Source of the DNA: Armillaria gallica
Lineage: Eukaryota > Basidiomycota > Agaricomycetes > Agaricales > Physalacriaceae
Length of the DNA stretch: 64,000 bases
Direction of reading: 5' to 3'
Assembly (NCBI GenBank): GCA_037576215.1
Contig: JBANDB010000014.1
Coordinates: 496,001 to 560,000 of the forward strand
Shown here piece by piece: positions 34,810 through 46,783 of this stretch. The position numbers and the translations under genes were made by a program. Numbering within the stretch: position 1 is the stretch's first letter; each line of letters starts with the position of its first letter. The notes under the pieces were generated by a model. It saw only the letters and a list, made by a program, of their open reading frames with translations. It did not search any database and was not told the DNA's origin.

Positions 34810-35972
34810 ATGGTATCCACTGAACCCCTGATCCTCCAGTTCAACCTCCAGGACGCCCCCCAAGCCACATAACATTGATGAGATCCGAAAGCGACTCAAG
34901 GAACTCTCTCTTGACATGCGACTATCCCTCAACGGGGATATAGAAAAGAAGAACAAGGCAAGGTAGCCTGGCAAGCCGCTTTATAGATACTCGCAGAGCT
35001 CATACCTGTGTAGAGGCACGGTAACTCAAGGCATACAATCACGCCGCCGACCCTGCCAATTTTCCGGATGACGCGTCCGACATAGTGGAACTCGTTGAGA
35101 GTACCCTCCTTTTTGGCCCTTTTTAGCAAGGTGCCCAAGTTCATACCGGCTTGGCTGGCAGGCGAGGAGCAGAGAGAGAAGGAGAAGAGGAAGAGAGACG
35201 ATGCATCACTGGGCAGGGAAGCTAAGCGACGATATCGTGACACAGCTGATGAAAAGCCCCGCGTCATTGGATCTCAGACCCAGATTGCATTCCACCAAAA
35301 TCATTTATGACACTGATGACTTCGTTAGTATCCTGCTACCTTTTTCACGAATAAGGATCTTCGTTGCCTCATGGACCATGCCTCCACCCTCGCAACCACG
35401 AAAGCTAACCCCGACCCAGGCGAATCCAAGGGCACATGGATACTTGATATTCCCAAGCTCTCAGCGATGTTCGGCGAGGAGCTCTCAATTTCCTATGATG
35501 AGTACTCCGAAGCAGCATCCGACTGCTTCCGTTTCCACAAGTCGTGAGACTCGCTGGGTCCTACAGGTCCCTATGTGACCTGGTGGCTCAACCACTTTGG
35601 TCTCCTCTCTCGGCAACATGACAAGGTCGAGAACTATCCCGCATGGAGTCACCCAGAACTGAAGGAGTGACTGAACTACCAAAGCTCACCAACCACCTTC
35701 GACGTGGCGTACTATGCATAGGAGTATGTGCAAGCAAAGCTCAGGGCAGAGATGACCGCTAAGATCGCAGCTGAGTTGGAGGCGGCCAAAGCTAAGCGGA
35801 GGATGGAGGTTAAACAGAGAGATAAACGGCGACTCACTCGGGGCTCTGGCACACCGTGAAGACCTGGAGGGTTTTCTTGCTTGTCGAGCAGTGGGATGAC
35901 GGCCTCACTCCCAATTGCGTCACATGCGGAGAGCGAGGCCACAGTGCTTGCACTTTCTCCCACTTTCTCTAA
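34810..35972 (+). pseudogene. dead retroelement-associated gag-like gene fragment
   Basis: One frame reads as a recognisable protein family but is broken by stops: WILDIPKLSAMFGEELSIS, DEYSEAASDCFRFHKS, then stop, then LGPTGPYVTWWLNHFG, DKVENYPAWSHPELKE, stop, SPTTFDVAYYA, stop, and a charged coiled region. It ends with a Cys/His cluster, CVTCGERGHSAC (35919-35954). From memory such proteins are abundant in Agaricomycete genomes next to reverse transcriptase or recombinase genes, so this is inferred to be a transposon-derived nucleic-acid-binding protein. It sits exactly between the two permease copies. No complete element ends seen. Confidence 0.6.
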
Positions 35973-36019
35973 CCTTCTTGCTGCTGCCAGAATACATTAG
36001 AACATCGTAGAATAAGGAT

Positions 36020-38306
36020 ACCTAGGTAATCTATCATAAAGGAATTTGGCGAAATACACAACGAGAAACGCCATCCTCCTGCAGAACCCAAGTTCTTTCT
36101 AATCTATAACCTCTCTTTCGAGGTAGCCAAACACACCAGACGTACCAGTACCCTACACCAATGAGAGATACAGCAAAAGCGACAACAGCATGAGACTGAC
36201 GAAAATAGTAAGTTCACAAAGTGCCTACATGGGCATGGTCAGACTCACCCAGTACGGCAAATGCTCGTACGTTCTTGATCCAGGCGCAGGGGGTATTAGA
36301 GGTACGACTACCAGGAATACATTGGACAAGAAGAACAAGACGATGACAATCTTGGGAGCCCGAAATGGTGGGTCCCAATTCCATGCCTTGTACGTGGAAG
36401 TGTACAGAAGTAAAAGGCCCACAGAGACAAGAGCATTAATGATAGCAAGGCAGTATGATGACACTGACGAAGCGTTGAGAGGTTAAAGGTGTTGAGTCCA
36501 CTGAGAACTCACAACTGATCATGAACAGGTAGGCGTCCCCTGGGGGAGGTAGAACCATGAACATAGTAGAGAAAAACCAGTTCGTGGCGAGCCCTGCCAG
36601 GGGCGCATTGAACGGTTTGTTGCTGGCAAAGAACCACGATAACGGAATCACTCCTTCTCGACCCAGTTCTTGTATGACTAGAAACGGGCGTCTGAGAAAA
36701 GATATAAATACATACTAGAGAATTACCCACTGCGCCCTTGACTGAACTGGCCGGTGAGCAAATTTCCTAATGTTGACAACGCAATAAATATGCTGAGAAC
36801 CTACGAACTGTAAGGTTTAAAGGTGACACAAGGATACGTCGGCTCACTCGTTCTAAGTTCGGTCCAAATAGATTTCGGAAGAATAAAGCTCTACACGATA
36901 ATTTAGTGAATGAGAATGAGTCATGAACAGATTTCACCAACGCAACGATCCGCCGGCTTCCTATTATATCGCCTTTGGAAACCACAGCGAAGTAGCCAAC
37001 GTTGACAAGCAAGTAGACCGCAGTTACAGACATAAGGGCCAGAGGTGCTGCTCTCTTGATCGTCCGAACAGGGTTTCTGACCTCAGACAATGCATAATTT
37101 GCCGTGGAATAGCCAACGAACGACCTGTGATCAAGAAAATTAGATATTGGGAGGTGAAATACCACAGTGGACCTCACCAAATGATATTGTATAAACCAGA
37201 TATTAGTGCATTTGCATCAGAGTTACTCCCTTGCCACAGCTTATCCCACCGGAGATTGTCGGGAGCTTCGTATCCGTCTCTAACGCGAAATCCAGGGACG
37301 CCGACCAGGCAGAACAGGCCCGCTATACCTATCGATGAAAGAAGGAAGAGCTTGAAAAGACCTAGCGTATTCTGAAGACGGAGTCCCCACTTGAATGTGG
37401 TGCCATGGAGCAGACAGCAAAAGGATAGACACAAGAAGGCTACGAATCGAGTATTCCATCGGACAGGTTCGATATTCAGAGCATGAAGGACGTCTGCAAA
37501 TGTGTCAGCTTAAATACTGATGCGGGAAGAAAGTATGAACATTCTCCAAAAACAAGACTGTTAGCAGCCGACGAGCCCTGATACATCTGTAAGCAGGGAA
37601 CGGCAACGTCTGTAGACACTATACTCACTGTTATAATTGCATAAACAGAAAATAAGCAGGTTGCTAGGAACTTGGGACGTCTGTATATGAATTCAAGATA
37701 ATTCTTCTCTCCTCCACTTCGGGGTAGTCCCTACTCTTGTATCAGTATTCTATATAGAGATAGATACGAAGTATAGAACATACGGTGCCAAGTTCAACGT
37801 AGACAGCCGTTCCTACTGCTGCAATACTTGCACCAGCTAGCCACATAATTAGTGCAAGGCCTGGGCTTCCAGACGAGCGTAAGATGTTGCTTGGGGTCGC
37901 ATATATGCTTCAATTTGACATTAGATACCGTAGGCTGAAGTCACAACAAGGACGCTGTCGTACCCAGTTCCGATAATACGATTGAATACGAGGAAGATAG
38001 CGCTGAATAGACCTGATAGCGGTTAGTTGAAGTGGGATAAATGATATTTCGAGGGAACAGACCAAGCTGTCGCTTCGCCTGAGGTACATCGTCGTAGGAC
38101 TCTCCGTTACGTGCTGGCAGTTATTGAGCAATATCCTTCGAGCTAAGTCCTTATCGCTGCTCACAATCGCCTTCGTTCCGATGCACTGCGGCACCGTCGA
38201 TACCACTGGCGACGACAACAATCTTGGTAGAGTCATAGTGGGATTCAGAACGGGTATTCAGAAGAGATTGTCGCTCATCGTCGTTGCCAGGACCAGAAGT
38301 CATAGA
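36020..38306 (-). repeat. tandem duplication unit B (amino-acid permease)
   Basis: Second copy of the permease unit. It matches 32350-34640 through exons and introns. Confidence 0.85.
36034..38303 (-). CDS. APC-superfamily amino-acid permease, copy B (MUP1/LAT-like)
   Basis: Same exon-intron structure as copy A. All donors and acceptors checked are conserved (for example TM1 now reads FNRIIGTG before a GT donor). Differences are scattered replacements such as SFVGYSTANYALS for SFAGYSMANYALS, and the C-terminus ends CQIPL rather than CQIPS; no stop or frameshift was found. An in-frame ATG 39 nt upstream (38342) would add MPISGPTPVRAYS, absent from copy A, where no ATG exists at that place. 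The start lies 104 bp from the divergent Asterix-like gene. Role as for copy A. Confidence 0.88.
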
Positions 38307-38407
38307 GTAGGCGCGTACTGGTGTCGGTCCAGAGATAGGCACTGCACGTGGTTCGCGATAGAACGAGTTTTTTCAAATTTCGTCACACTTCATCATCATC
38401 GTCCACG

Positions 38408-38866
38408 ATGTCAACTAAGGACGATCCTAGAGACGCTGCCCTCGCTACAAAATTCACTCTGCCTCCGACATGGTATAGAGAAAGTGGTATGTTCTTGCGG
38501 TACTCATTCATTCCTCTCTGCTTATTGTGCTGTAGAGGGTCTTGGAACGTCTGGCATGTTCCTCTCTGGTTTAATCATGGTGACACGGAATAGGTGAGCA
38601 TGCCCTTTGACTAGGAATCGCCGTCTTATCCTTTGAAAGGTATCTTGCCTGGCCTTCAGTTCTGTTTGGCCTAACCAGTACGTCAACCAGCATCCCATGC
38701 GTGCCAAGGAGGGAACTGGTGGACTGTCGAATCTTCTGTGCGTAGCACCTCTCTTGTTCTCAAGGCGTAGCACCAATATGTTTTCAGCCTATGTATCAGC
38801 GCCTTGGTTGCCTCCTACATGCCTCTCTTCGTCATCAACACACCCTCTGGTGCCCCCGCGTTATAA
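38408..38866 (+). CDS. Asterix/WDR83OS homologue, PAT complex subunit
   Basis: Four exons: 38408-38486, 38536-38593, 38640-38737 and 38788-38866. Small ER membrane protein; Asterix with CCDC47 forms the PAT chaperone for multi-TM proteins at the translocon. Visible segments are MSTKDDPRDAALATKF, GMFLSGLIMVTRNRYLAW, NQHPMRAKEGTGGLSNLL and SALVASYMPLFVINTPSG. The reading frame slips between FGL and YVNQHP at about 38679, where one base (T) appears missing; adding it makes 315 nt and 104 residues, the normal size. I read this as an assembly deletion, not a dead gene. Confidence 0.85.
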
Positions 38867-39020
38867 TATTGTCTTGAATTTTTGTATTGTGGCTCCCTAA
38901 TGCAGTTCTGTTGGATGGATACATCGCTATACGACCTTCGAAGCAAAATCATGTAAATATCTCTGGGCATAGCGGCGATTGAACCAAGGAAATCACGCTA
39001 CAGCGGGAGCAGGCCTTCCT

Positions 39021-40596
39021 TCACCCGAATCCTTGTCCAGGTACAAAAGGCATCCTTTGGCTTCCACCTCCAGCAGTATTCGGTATAGCCGTCCCAGCAC
39101 GAGGCATCGCCCTCGTTCCTGAAGGACCTGCAAGAGAAGCACCACGAGCAGAGGCGAAATGTTGAGGACCTGTTGTCGGCGTTGGAGGTAGGAATCGCTT
39201 TCCACTGGTATTTGCTGATGAGGGCGGAGCGAATCTTTCTCCTGGAGGAAGGAATCGATTTGAAGGAGGAGCTCCAGTGTTGACCGGACGAGAAGGAACA
39301 GCATTCGCTGGCGCATTGGCAGATTGCCGTTGTTGCGCTCGTACATGTGCTGGCGTGGGCGGTGGACCCATATTCCGAGGTCTGTTGTTGCCTTGCACTT
39401 GAGCGGGTTTGAATTTGAGAGAAGAAGCTGTTGCCGGTCCTGCCTGGTCCTGTGAAGCAGCTTGATTTGCTCTTGCTCGTTGGATGTTTTGTGGTGCCTG
39501 CATGTGCGATAACTGAGGTGGAGGCAGGTGTGGCGTCGAGGGCGGGACATAAGCGTATTGCCTAGCAGACAGGATTGAGATCAAAGCCAACCACGATAAT
39601 CGAAGGAACCGCACTGCGCAAAATTACGGGATGCTGGTCTCTGCTGCCGCTGCGGAACGTTGTTAACAGCTTGTGGTGCCATGTCGTTTGCACGGTTATA
39701 GGACAAATTGGGAGGTTGCTGACCAGGCGGTAGAGTGAGCCTATCGGGTCCTATCAGAGAGGAATGGGGACTTGAAGTAGTCATTGGCCTGCAGTGCACC
39801 GGTACATTGACAGTCATGGAAACAAGAACAAGGTAAGCCATACCGTTGATTCATAGGGCGTTTCCCGTGGACATTCATATTCTCCGACGGCTCTTGTTCA
39901 TCTCTGCGATGGTAAATCTGCTGCTGTGAAGAATCGACTCCTTCCTGGTATGATGATATTTCCCCCGATAAGTACTGATTCGCTCTAAGAACGGCAGATG
40001 GTAAGCTGCCCTATATGTTAGCAGGCAGCCTGCCTCTCGCACCTTTTTAGTTCCGTCATCTCGCGTTTGAGCTTCTCTATATATGCCCGCTGTTGTTGAT
40101 GCCTAGCCCTGTAGTACCGTATCTGAGCAGCCATGGAGTCTTGCTGGAACTGGACAACAGTCAGAGATGCTCGACAAAGACACGGCCAAAATCACTTTGG
40201 CTGTATATGCAATAGAGTCCAGCGCATACGGTATTGAACGGAACCAGTCGGACATTGGCGGATCCATCTTTTGTGATCCGGATTCAACAAAACGAATGGG
40301 AACCGTTTGAAAGCTAGTGACGCACCTCGCGTTGAAGGGGCACCAGCTGAATGCCGGGTGACCCACATACCGCACAACTCTGGTCAGCATCTGCCGCAAA
40401 GGGTCACGATAATTCCTTTCATCGAATTCAAGCCATTCGACTGACTGAGATGGTTGTTGCAGACTATATGCCCGCACTCCGTCAACCAGAACGGGATGGT
40501 CGCACCAGCGTCGGAGGCGAAAGGAAGCTGGCATCTGGCACAGTTGACAAATTCCCAAAAGTCGAATTCCTGTTGGGACGTGGATACGACCGACAT
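39021..40596 (-). CDS. RNF212/Zip3-like RING-finger protein (putative meiotic SUMO E3)
   Basis: Seven exons, 40446-40596, 40326-40390, 40196-40267, 40043-40149, 39844-39984, 39615-39788 and 39021-39561, encode 416 residues. The N-terminal RING reads CARCQLPF, ECGHIVCNNHL, then CAVCGSPGIQLVPLQRE, split over the first two introns. MDPPMSDWFRSIPYALDS and a coiled coil, YYRARHQQQRAYIEKLKRE, follow, matching the RNF212/Zip3/HEI10 group that promotes crossover designation. The C-terminal 230 residues are Pro/Gln/Asn-rich and disordered. Confidence in the RING plus coiled-coil class is high; the meiotic role is inference from the family. Confidence 0.82.
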
Positions 40597-41861
40597 CGTT
40601 GGTGATAATGGAAGGGTGGTGGAGGATGCGTACAAAGAGCTAATGAATTTCCCCAGACGCGACGCGCAAAGATTCACATCACGTGAAATACACATGATAT
40701 CCCGGAGTGTTCTGATTTCAAATTCGGAACCCGCACTTCATGGCCGGCAGGCGGCAAGTGACTTGCTGCGGTTACTGCTGTCTGGGCTGTGGAACTCGTA
40801 TCTGTCGGCGGCTTTTCGAACTTCCTACAACAGCTTGAAATATCACTTAGAACTCACTGGGATCTCTGATTTGCCTCTGATTCTCAGACTCTATTGTTGG
40901 ACAATGCTATATACAGGCCGTTCTGCAGTGCGCTGTCTGTTAAGCCTTTGCCAATCAATTAATCAGGTCGCTATGAGGTTAAGTAACTTGTATAGTGCCC
41001 AACCACATTCGCTAATTCAGGGGTTACTTATTCATATGTGAAGTTTCAGCTAGAATTCCTTTGCCATCTTCCGGGCTTGTTGGGGTGCTTGGCGATATCC
41101 CAAAGCTTTATATTCGATAAGGGCAATTCTGATCCCTGAAAGGCCGAAGATCAGAAAGTTGATATATTCTGAACCGGGCTGGCGCTAAACACTTTAGGCC
41201 TGCTTATTACGCCGGTGTGCGGCTGGCCAATATAATGCTTTACGCCGTGCTTCACTGCCAGGAGAAGCTCGCCAAAAATGGACTATATCTCCTCTCGTCA
41301 CTCATGACAGCGGACATAGAGTGACTGGCTGCAATCACGCTTTGTTTTATTCCTAGTTGGACTGTCTTGGATCGTCTCATGAAAACGATGTCCAATCTAC
41401 AATGAAGTTGAACTGATATATTTCGCATCAGACTGCTGGAGCTCTGCGTACTATAGATCAGTTACCGCGATGTGAGATAACAAAATGATCTGGTTTATAG
41501 CACGCGCCGTGTGGCGCTACAACACGCTGTTGAGATGTTGTGATTCCACCGCCTGCAGGCTGTTATGCCGTGAATCAGTAACCAAGTTCTATTCCGCGCG
41601 AGTACATTCTAGCAAGCATGTGACTTTTTGGTTCGGCTATTGCACTGCACCTATCTTGGATGTGTTCATTGCTGTTAAGTTCATATAGGCGTATGCGAAG
41701 GCGATGATGTTGTGACATTGCAGAAGGAAATGATTTTGATGTTCTCCGACAGCAGTGATGATAGTAGCGGGTACCGGAATCGTGAGATTCTGCGGACGAC
41801 CGAGTATAAGAAGTTAAGCGCCCAGGGGCCTACTCTCTAACAACTCCCACAAGCATCGTCC
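40597..41861. other. intergenic, 1.3 kb
   Basis: No gene recognised. Open frames on the plus strand overlapping the RING gene are antisense shadows. Confidence 0.45.
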
Positions 41862-44800
41862 ATGGGCAGCCTCGAAGAGATTCGTCGGCGAATGATGGCC
41901 CACCAGCCTCAGTGGGGGGACCCTCCCTCTCCACACACCTGGGATCGATCGAGTCCGGATTCCAAATTGAGTGCTTCGCCACGTGCTCAAACCGCCCTCT
42001 CTTGCTCAGATTGCTCGAACGCGTCTACCGGTACCGCCAGTACCAAAATGGGTACAATCGCCAAGATGCGGCCTGATTGCCACAAGGTTTCTTTTACCAC
42101 TAAAGACTGGTCGCTGGAAGGTCTCTTGAAACAGGGAGAACGATTCCATCCGGTACCTCGAGTTTCTGCAGTCGGTGGCCAGTCCGAGTCCTTGCAAGAA
42201 ACACTGCTGCGGTATGACAAAAAGACGATACCCTTGGTTGTTGAGGACTGGCACAAGCACCCTGACTGGCTGGGGGGAAAATTCAACCTCGAATGGCTCA
42301 GAGAGCACGGTCAGAAAGGTGAGTAGTACATCTCTTCGTCTTTGACGCGTCTAATGGCAATAGATATTGCTGTCCGTAATATTCACGATTGGTCGGACCA
42401 TACTGTTTCTTTAGAGCAATTCACGAAACACTGTCGCTCAGCATCGCGTTTTGTTGCACCAGGAGGTTCGCTCAGATTGTGCTTGTTGTTTTATTACGTC
42501 TTACGAGCGCTATGCCAGAGACAGTCAGGTGGTACGGAAAGGATGCCGAATGTCCGGCCGACTGGGACGAATGGTTGCACAAATCTGGAGTCATTCCATC
42601 TCGTCTCCTCCCAAACGATTCGCGAAACTATCTGACGAATCTACCGAAATCTGTTAGTAATTCTTCTTTCCAAGTCTATGCGTGTTCTGAGGTCTCTGAT
42701 AGGCCACTGTGGAAACCTTAATGTGTTACCTTGGTATAGGCGAAACATTTACGCCGTGTCACAAGGATCTGTGTGCATCCTCAGGACACAACCTTATGTG
42801 TTACACCGAGAATGACGGTTCCTCTTTCTGGTTTATGACCAAGGGTTCCGATGCTCTGGAAGTGGCGGAATACTTTCGCGCCCTTGAACAAGAGCTGGAT
42901 CACGAGATGCATGTCATTACTATCGAGGAGCTCGCCAGAGCGCCATTTGACGTTTATATCACTCAACAAAAACTAGGCGACCTGGTCTTGGTGCCTCCGA
43001 GAAGCTGTCATCAGGTCGTCAACTACGGCGGAATAACCATCAAAACATCGTGGTCCAGAATGACCCTCAAGGGTTTGGTGGTCGCTCTTCATCACGAGCT
43101 GCCCATATATCAAAGGTAGGACAGTTTTGCAATCTTAGATGTTCAATAACTGGAGCTGGTATAGGGTATGCCGGCGCGAGACATACCGCATCAAGTCGAC
43201 AATATATCATGCTCTTCATCGATCCCGCATCGAGCTTGAGGACCTTATAAGGGGAGACAGATCTCGGCGTACAAAACTCGTTGCAAACCGTCTTTCAATG
43301 TTATTGCGCCTTTTCGATTATATTCTGACGAACGAATGTCCGCCGGAGGGCATCCAGATTCCTACAATTTCGGAGACCTCTGGATGCGACGAGAACGATG
43401 AGGACATTCATGTTGTCTGCGACTTCTGTGGCGCCGACGCATTTCAAAGCTTCTTCGAATGTCATACTTGTGTACCTTCAAATTCCGAATCTTCCGCCGG
43501 TGTGACTCGTGGCAACGGTTATGCACTCTGTCCTGCATGTTATTCCGAAGGACGAAGCTGTCGCTGCGAGACCATGCAGGCTGTGCAATGCCGGCCTTTC
43601 AAGGTTCTTGTTGAGGAACGACAGAAGGTCATCAAAGTATTGAGGGACTGTGAAGCCTTAGAGTCCTCGCTGCACTTTGACTTTGAACAGGAAAAGTTAG
43701 CTTTTCTCCTACTTCCTTTGCATTGTGCTGACCGTATTCGAAGGAAACTGTTCTCAGATGACCGATCAGGAGTATTCCGAGCTGCTTGCGTTTTGGCGGA
43801 CCGACGAAGACAGGCGGTATGTCCATGGCAGTTGCGAGCCGTGCATATATATTTTTTCTTACTATGATAGCAGGATGCTCGCACATGTACGGCCCCTGGC
43901 AAGAGTTCTCACCTCGTCCCTTCAGCTTGGGCTCTTTATTGCGGAAAATGCCATTCAGGAAGTGCTATCTGCATCTTGCTACAAATTTCCACATGCATTC
44001 GGTGGAAGCCCTGTTACTCCATGACCAAGACAGGGAGAATTCATCTTATCACCAGAGCACGTTGTCCTCAGGAAGAGTTACGGGAACAAGTTAAAAGCGT
44101 TCATCCGAGCTACCGAAGATGGGACAGTCCCGGATGCGAGTGTGAGATCGGTGTACAACGCGTCCACTTTTGATCGGTGCAAACCCATGAATCCTACGTT
44201 TATGAAATTGGGATGGTATGACAGACGTGCGGACATCGTCATGGTGAGCTCTTGTTTAGTTCGCGGGACTATGATGATCACTTATACTTCATTCAGACAA
44301 ACAACGACTCCATTGAAAGGGGAGCTGATACATCAGAACCTATCGAAGAATCTCCTTTGTCTTCGTTATCTTCGGATCCAGGTCCAGCAGCTGATTCACC
44401 GCCGATTCGTGGGACATTGCATCCATCTTCAAACGATGAATCCTCTTCGTCGAAGACTTGCAAGAACGACAAGCCAATACAGTCGGAGAAGCGCAAACAC
44501 GGCTTCAGTGTCATGATTCCGACGCTGTCTTCGTTGAAACTGCAGCCTGAAATGTTTGTTATCATGTCGTCGTCAAAGCCAACCAATACTGGACGAGGGG
44601 AAAATCATCCACCACAAAATGATGTGCGTCGAAACACGAAATCTTCACCTTCAGTAAACTCATGTTGTATCTGTGTTTAGCGTTCATCTGCTTTGCAGAC
44701 CTCTCAGTCGATATCGTTAAAGCCGGCGATCAAGCGCACTAGCGTCCTCACCAAAGGCACCCCAAGATCATCGTCTACTATCAACCAGTCACCCCGTAGC

Positions 44801-46476
44801 ACTTCTACAACGCAGAAAGGGGACCAACAGATGCATACCGTATGTAGAGGGTCTAATCATCCGTTTCTAGTAGACTTATGTTGTCTTAGGGTCGACCAGC
44901 GACGAACCCTTCCGCGACGATGGTGTCTTCGCCGTCGGCTGGCCCCAGTCGCAGCATTGTACCCGCGAAGAGGGGGCCTAAATCATCGTCTTCTGTTGAT
45001 CAATCGTCCCATTCTAATGGTCCAAAGGCTTCAGGCCCGAGGCCACCACGATCTAGGTTCAAGTCGAAGGAAACAGTCCCTGGAACATCTTCCTCTGAAT
45101 CAGAGGACGAGGGTAGGCCTCCGAAGAAGGCGCGTTCGAGCATTTCAAGTCCTTCGCCGACAGATATCCTTAAACGACAGGCTATCCTTAAAACCCTGAC
45201 GTTTAAGAAAAAACCAGTCCGGCGTCTGGAAACAAGGGAAGACCTCTCCACTCCAGTGGTACAAAGCAGAACCCTACTACGTTCCCGTCATTGGCTGATG
45301 CCTATAACGCGTTAGGCGCTTCGGAAAGCCTCGAAGCAAGAAGATCGGTTTCGAATAGCAGTCCCATATCTCAGGCAAGTGTCACCGAAGGCAGCCGTGG
45401 AGGATCTCCTTCGCTGGCTTCTCAGCCGCCAGACACTGAGGCCCCTCGCACTCGGGTCGCTCAGATAATGCGCCCACGCAAACTAGCACTCAGCAAACAC
45501 GTGCGGGTGTTAGCACTCTCGGACCCCCCCTACCACACCGACCTCCCACGTTGACGTGCCAATGGTGGATGGCACGCGTTCTCAGACCGATCTTCAACAG
45601 GAAGGTGCAAGCACTCCCAGGATCTCCTCTAACGCACCGGCCCCTTACAATGACATGCCATTCTCTAGCGCAATGAACATCACTGAAGGAATAACGCAAA
45701 TTGTCTTTGCAGTCCTCCAGGTGAGTCGAGTTCACTTATCTCACAACTTAGTGACTGATCTGCATTCTAGCAAGCTGGAATTGTCCCGGGGACCTCTCCT
45801 CAAGAAAGTAATTCAAATGGGCATGTTTCTCGAATTGGGCCTCCGTTAAACGTTCGAGAAGGTTAGTGTGCTGCACCCACCATTCAAAGTGATTTATTCT
45901 CATTTCTTGTGATCACAGATAATCCCACTCCCACTCCACCTTTCAACCATCAGTATCAGCATCATCCTTCCAACCGAGGTCGAGGAAGATCTTGGACGCC
46001 CTATCCTCGAAATGCTCAATATAATCCTCGGTCTGACCAACCCAACTCAAATTCAAATTTTTCTTCCCACAGCAATCCTCGCTACCGAAATCGGGGCGGT
46101 ATCAGACGCATAGTTATCACCATCATTGGTATCATCCATATGATGAGTCTCCGCATGAAGAAGCTAAGGAAGCCTACGTCGATGACACGGATCTCTTTGT
46201 TATTTCTAGTGGACCTTTTTGGCGTGTACCACCATCATCTACCGCAACTGGCTCCTCTCCTCCTCCCAAGGTATCGGCGACAAATTGTCTACCCGAACCT
46301 CCCTCCTCCTGGTGCCGTTGCTCAGCCGCCACCTCCACGTCCATCCTCGCCAGTGCGTGGTAAGTGGCCGTTTCATTCAGTTTGAGGGATTTTCGTTCAT
46401 TTTCCAAAAAAGAACGATCCCTTCCCCGACTCAAGATTGGGAAGAAAACTACGCGGACATCGTGGACGACTTGTAA
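41862..46476 (+). CDS. JmjC-domain Fe(II)/2-oxoglutarate oxygenase with zinc-binding region and long disordered tail
   Basis: First exon 41862-42319, then 42364 onward. The JmjC core is MCYLGIGETFTPCHKDLC with the metal-binding HKD (codons 42760-42768), HNLMCYTENDGSSFWFMT, and the distal His in PPRSCHQVVNYGG (43009-43011), then IKTSWSRMTLKG. A Cys-rich zinc-binding region follows: CDFCGADAFQSFFECHTC, CPACYSEGRSCRC (43419-43570) and a further YCGKCHS..KCYLHL. FMKLGWYDRRAD closes the conserved part near 44245. The rest to about 46476 (end ENYADIVDDL) is Ser/Pro/basic low complexity. At least three one-base deletions are apparent (about 43958, 44034, 45269) and more in the tail. Probable histone demethylase or hydroxylase; the exact substrate is unknown. 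Tail exon structure is tentative. Confidence 0.75.
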
Positions 46477-46783
46477 TGCATACATCGCATTCTTTCGTCA
46501 TGACCGCTAGTTCTCCAACCATATTTTCGTGTTTGATTTTGATACCTTGGAATCCCACCTTGTATTTGTAGTACTTGTAGATAATTCACACAAATTCATT
46601 ACCACATCATGATATTCTTCTAATCAAACCAGATAAATTCACATCGAGAACTGCTTTGGATTGTACAACGCACGAGAAACCAACTGGTGTGTTCCATATA
46701 ATGGTAACAAAAATGTAGAGGGTGTTATAATTGTTTAAAAAAGAAAAAGTGAAACACAGGTACAAAAAGCGTCAGCGTACAGA
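46477..46783. other. intergenic between convergent JmjC and Ran genes
   Basis: AT-rich, 307 bp; no gene seen. Confidence 0.5.
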
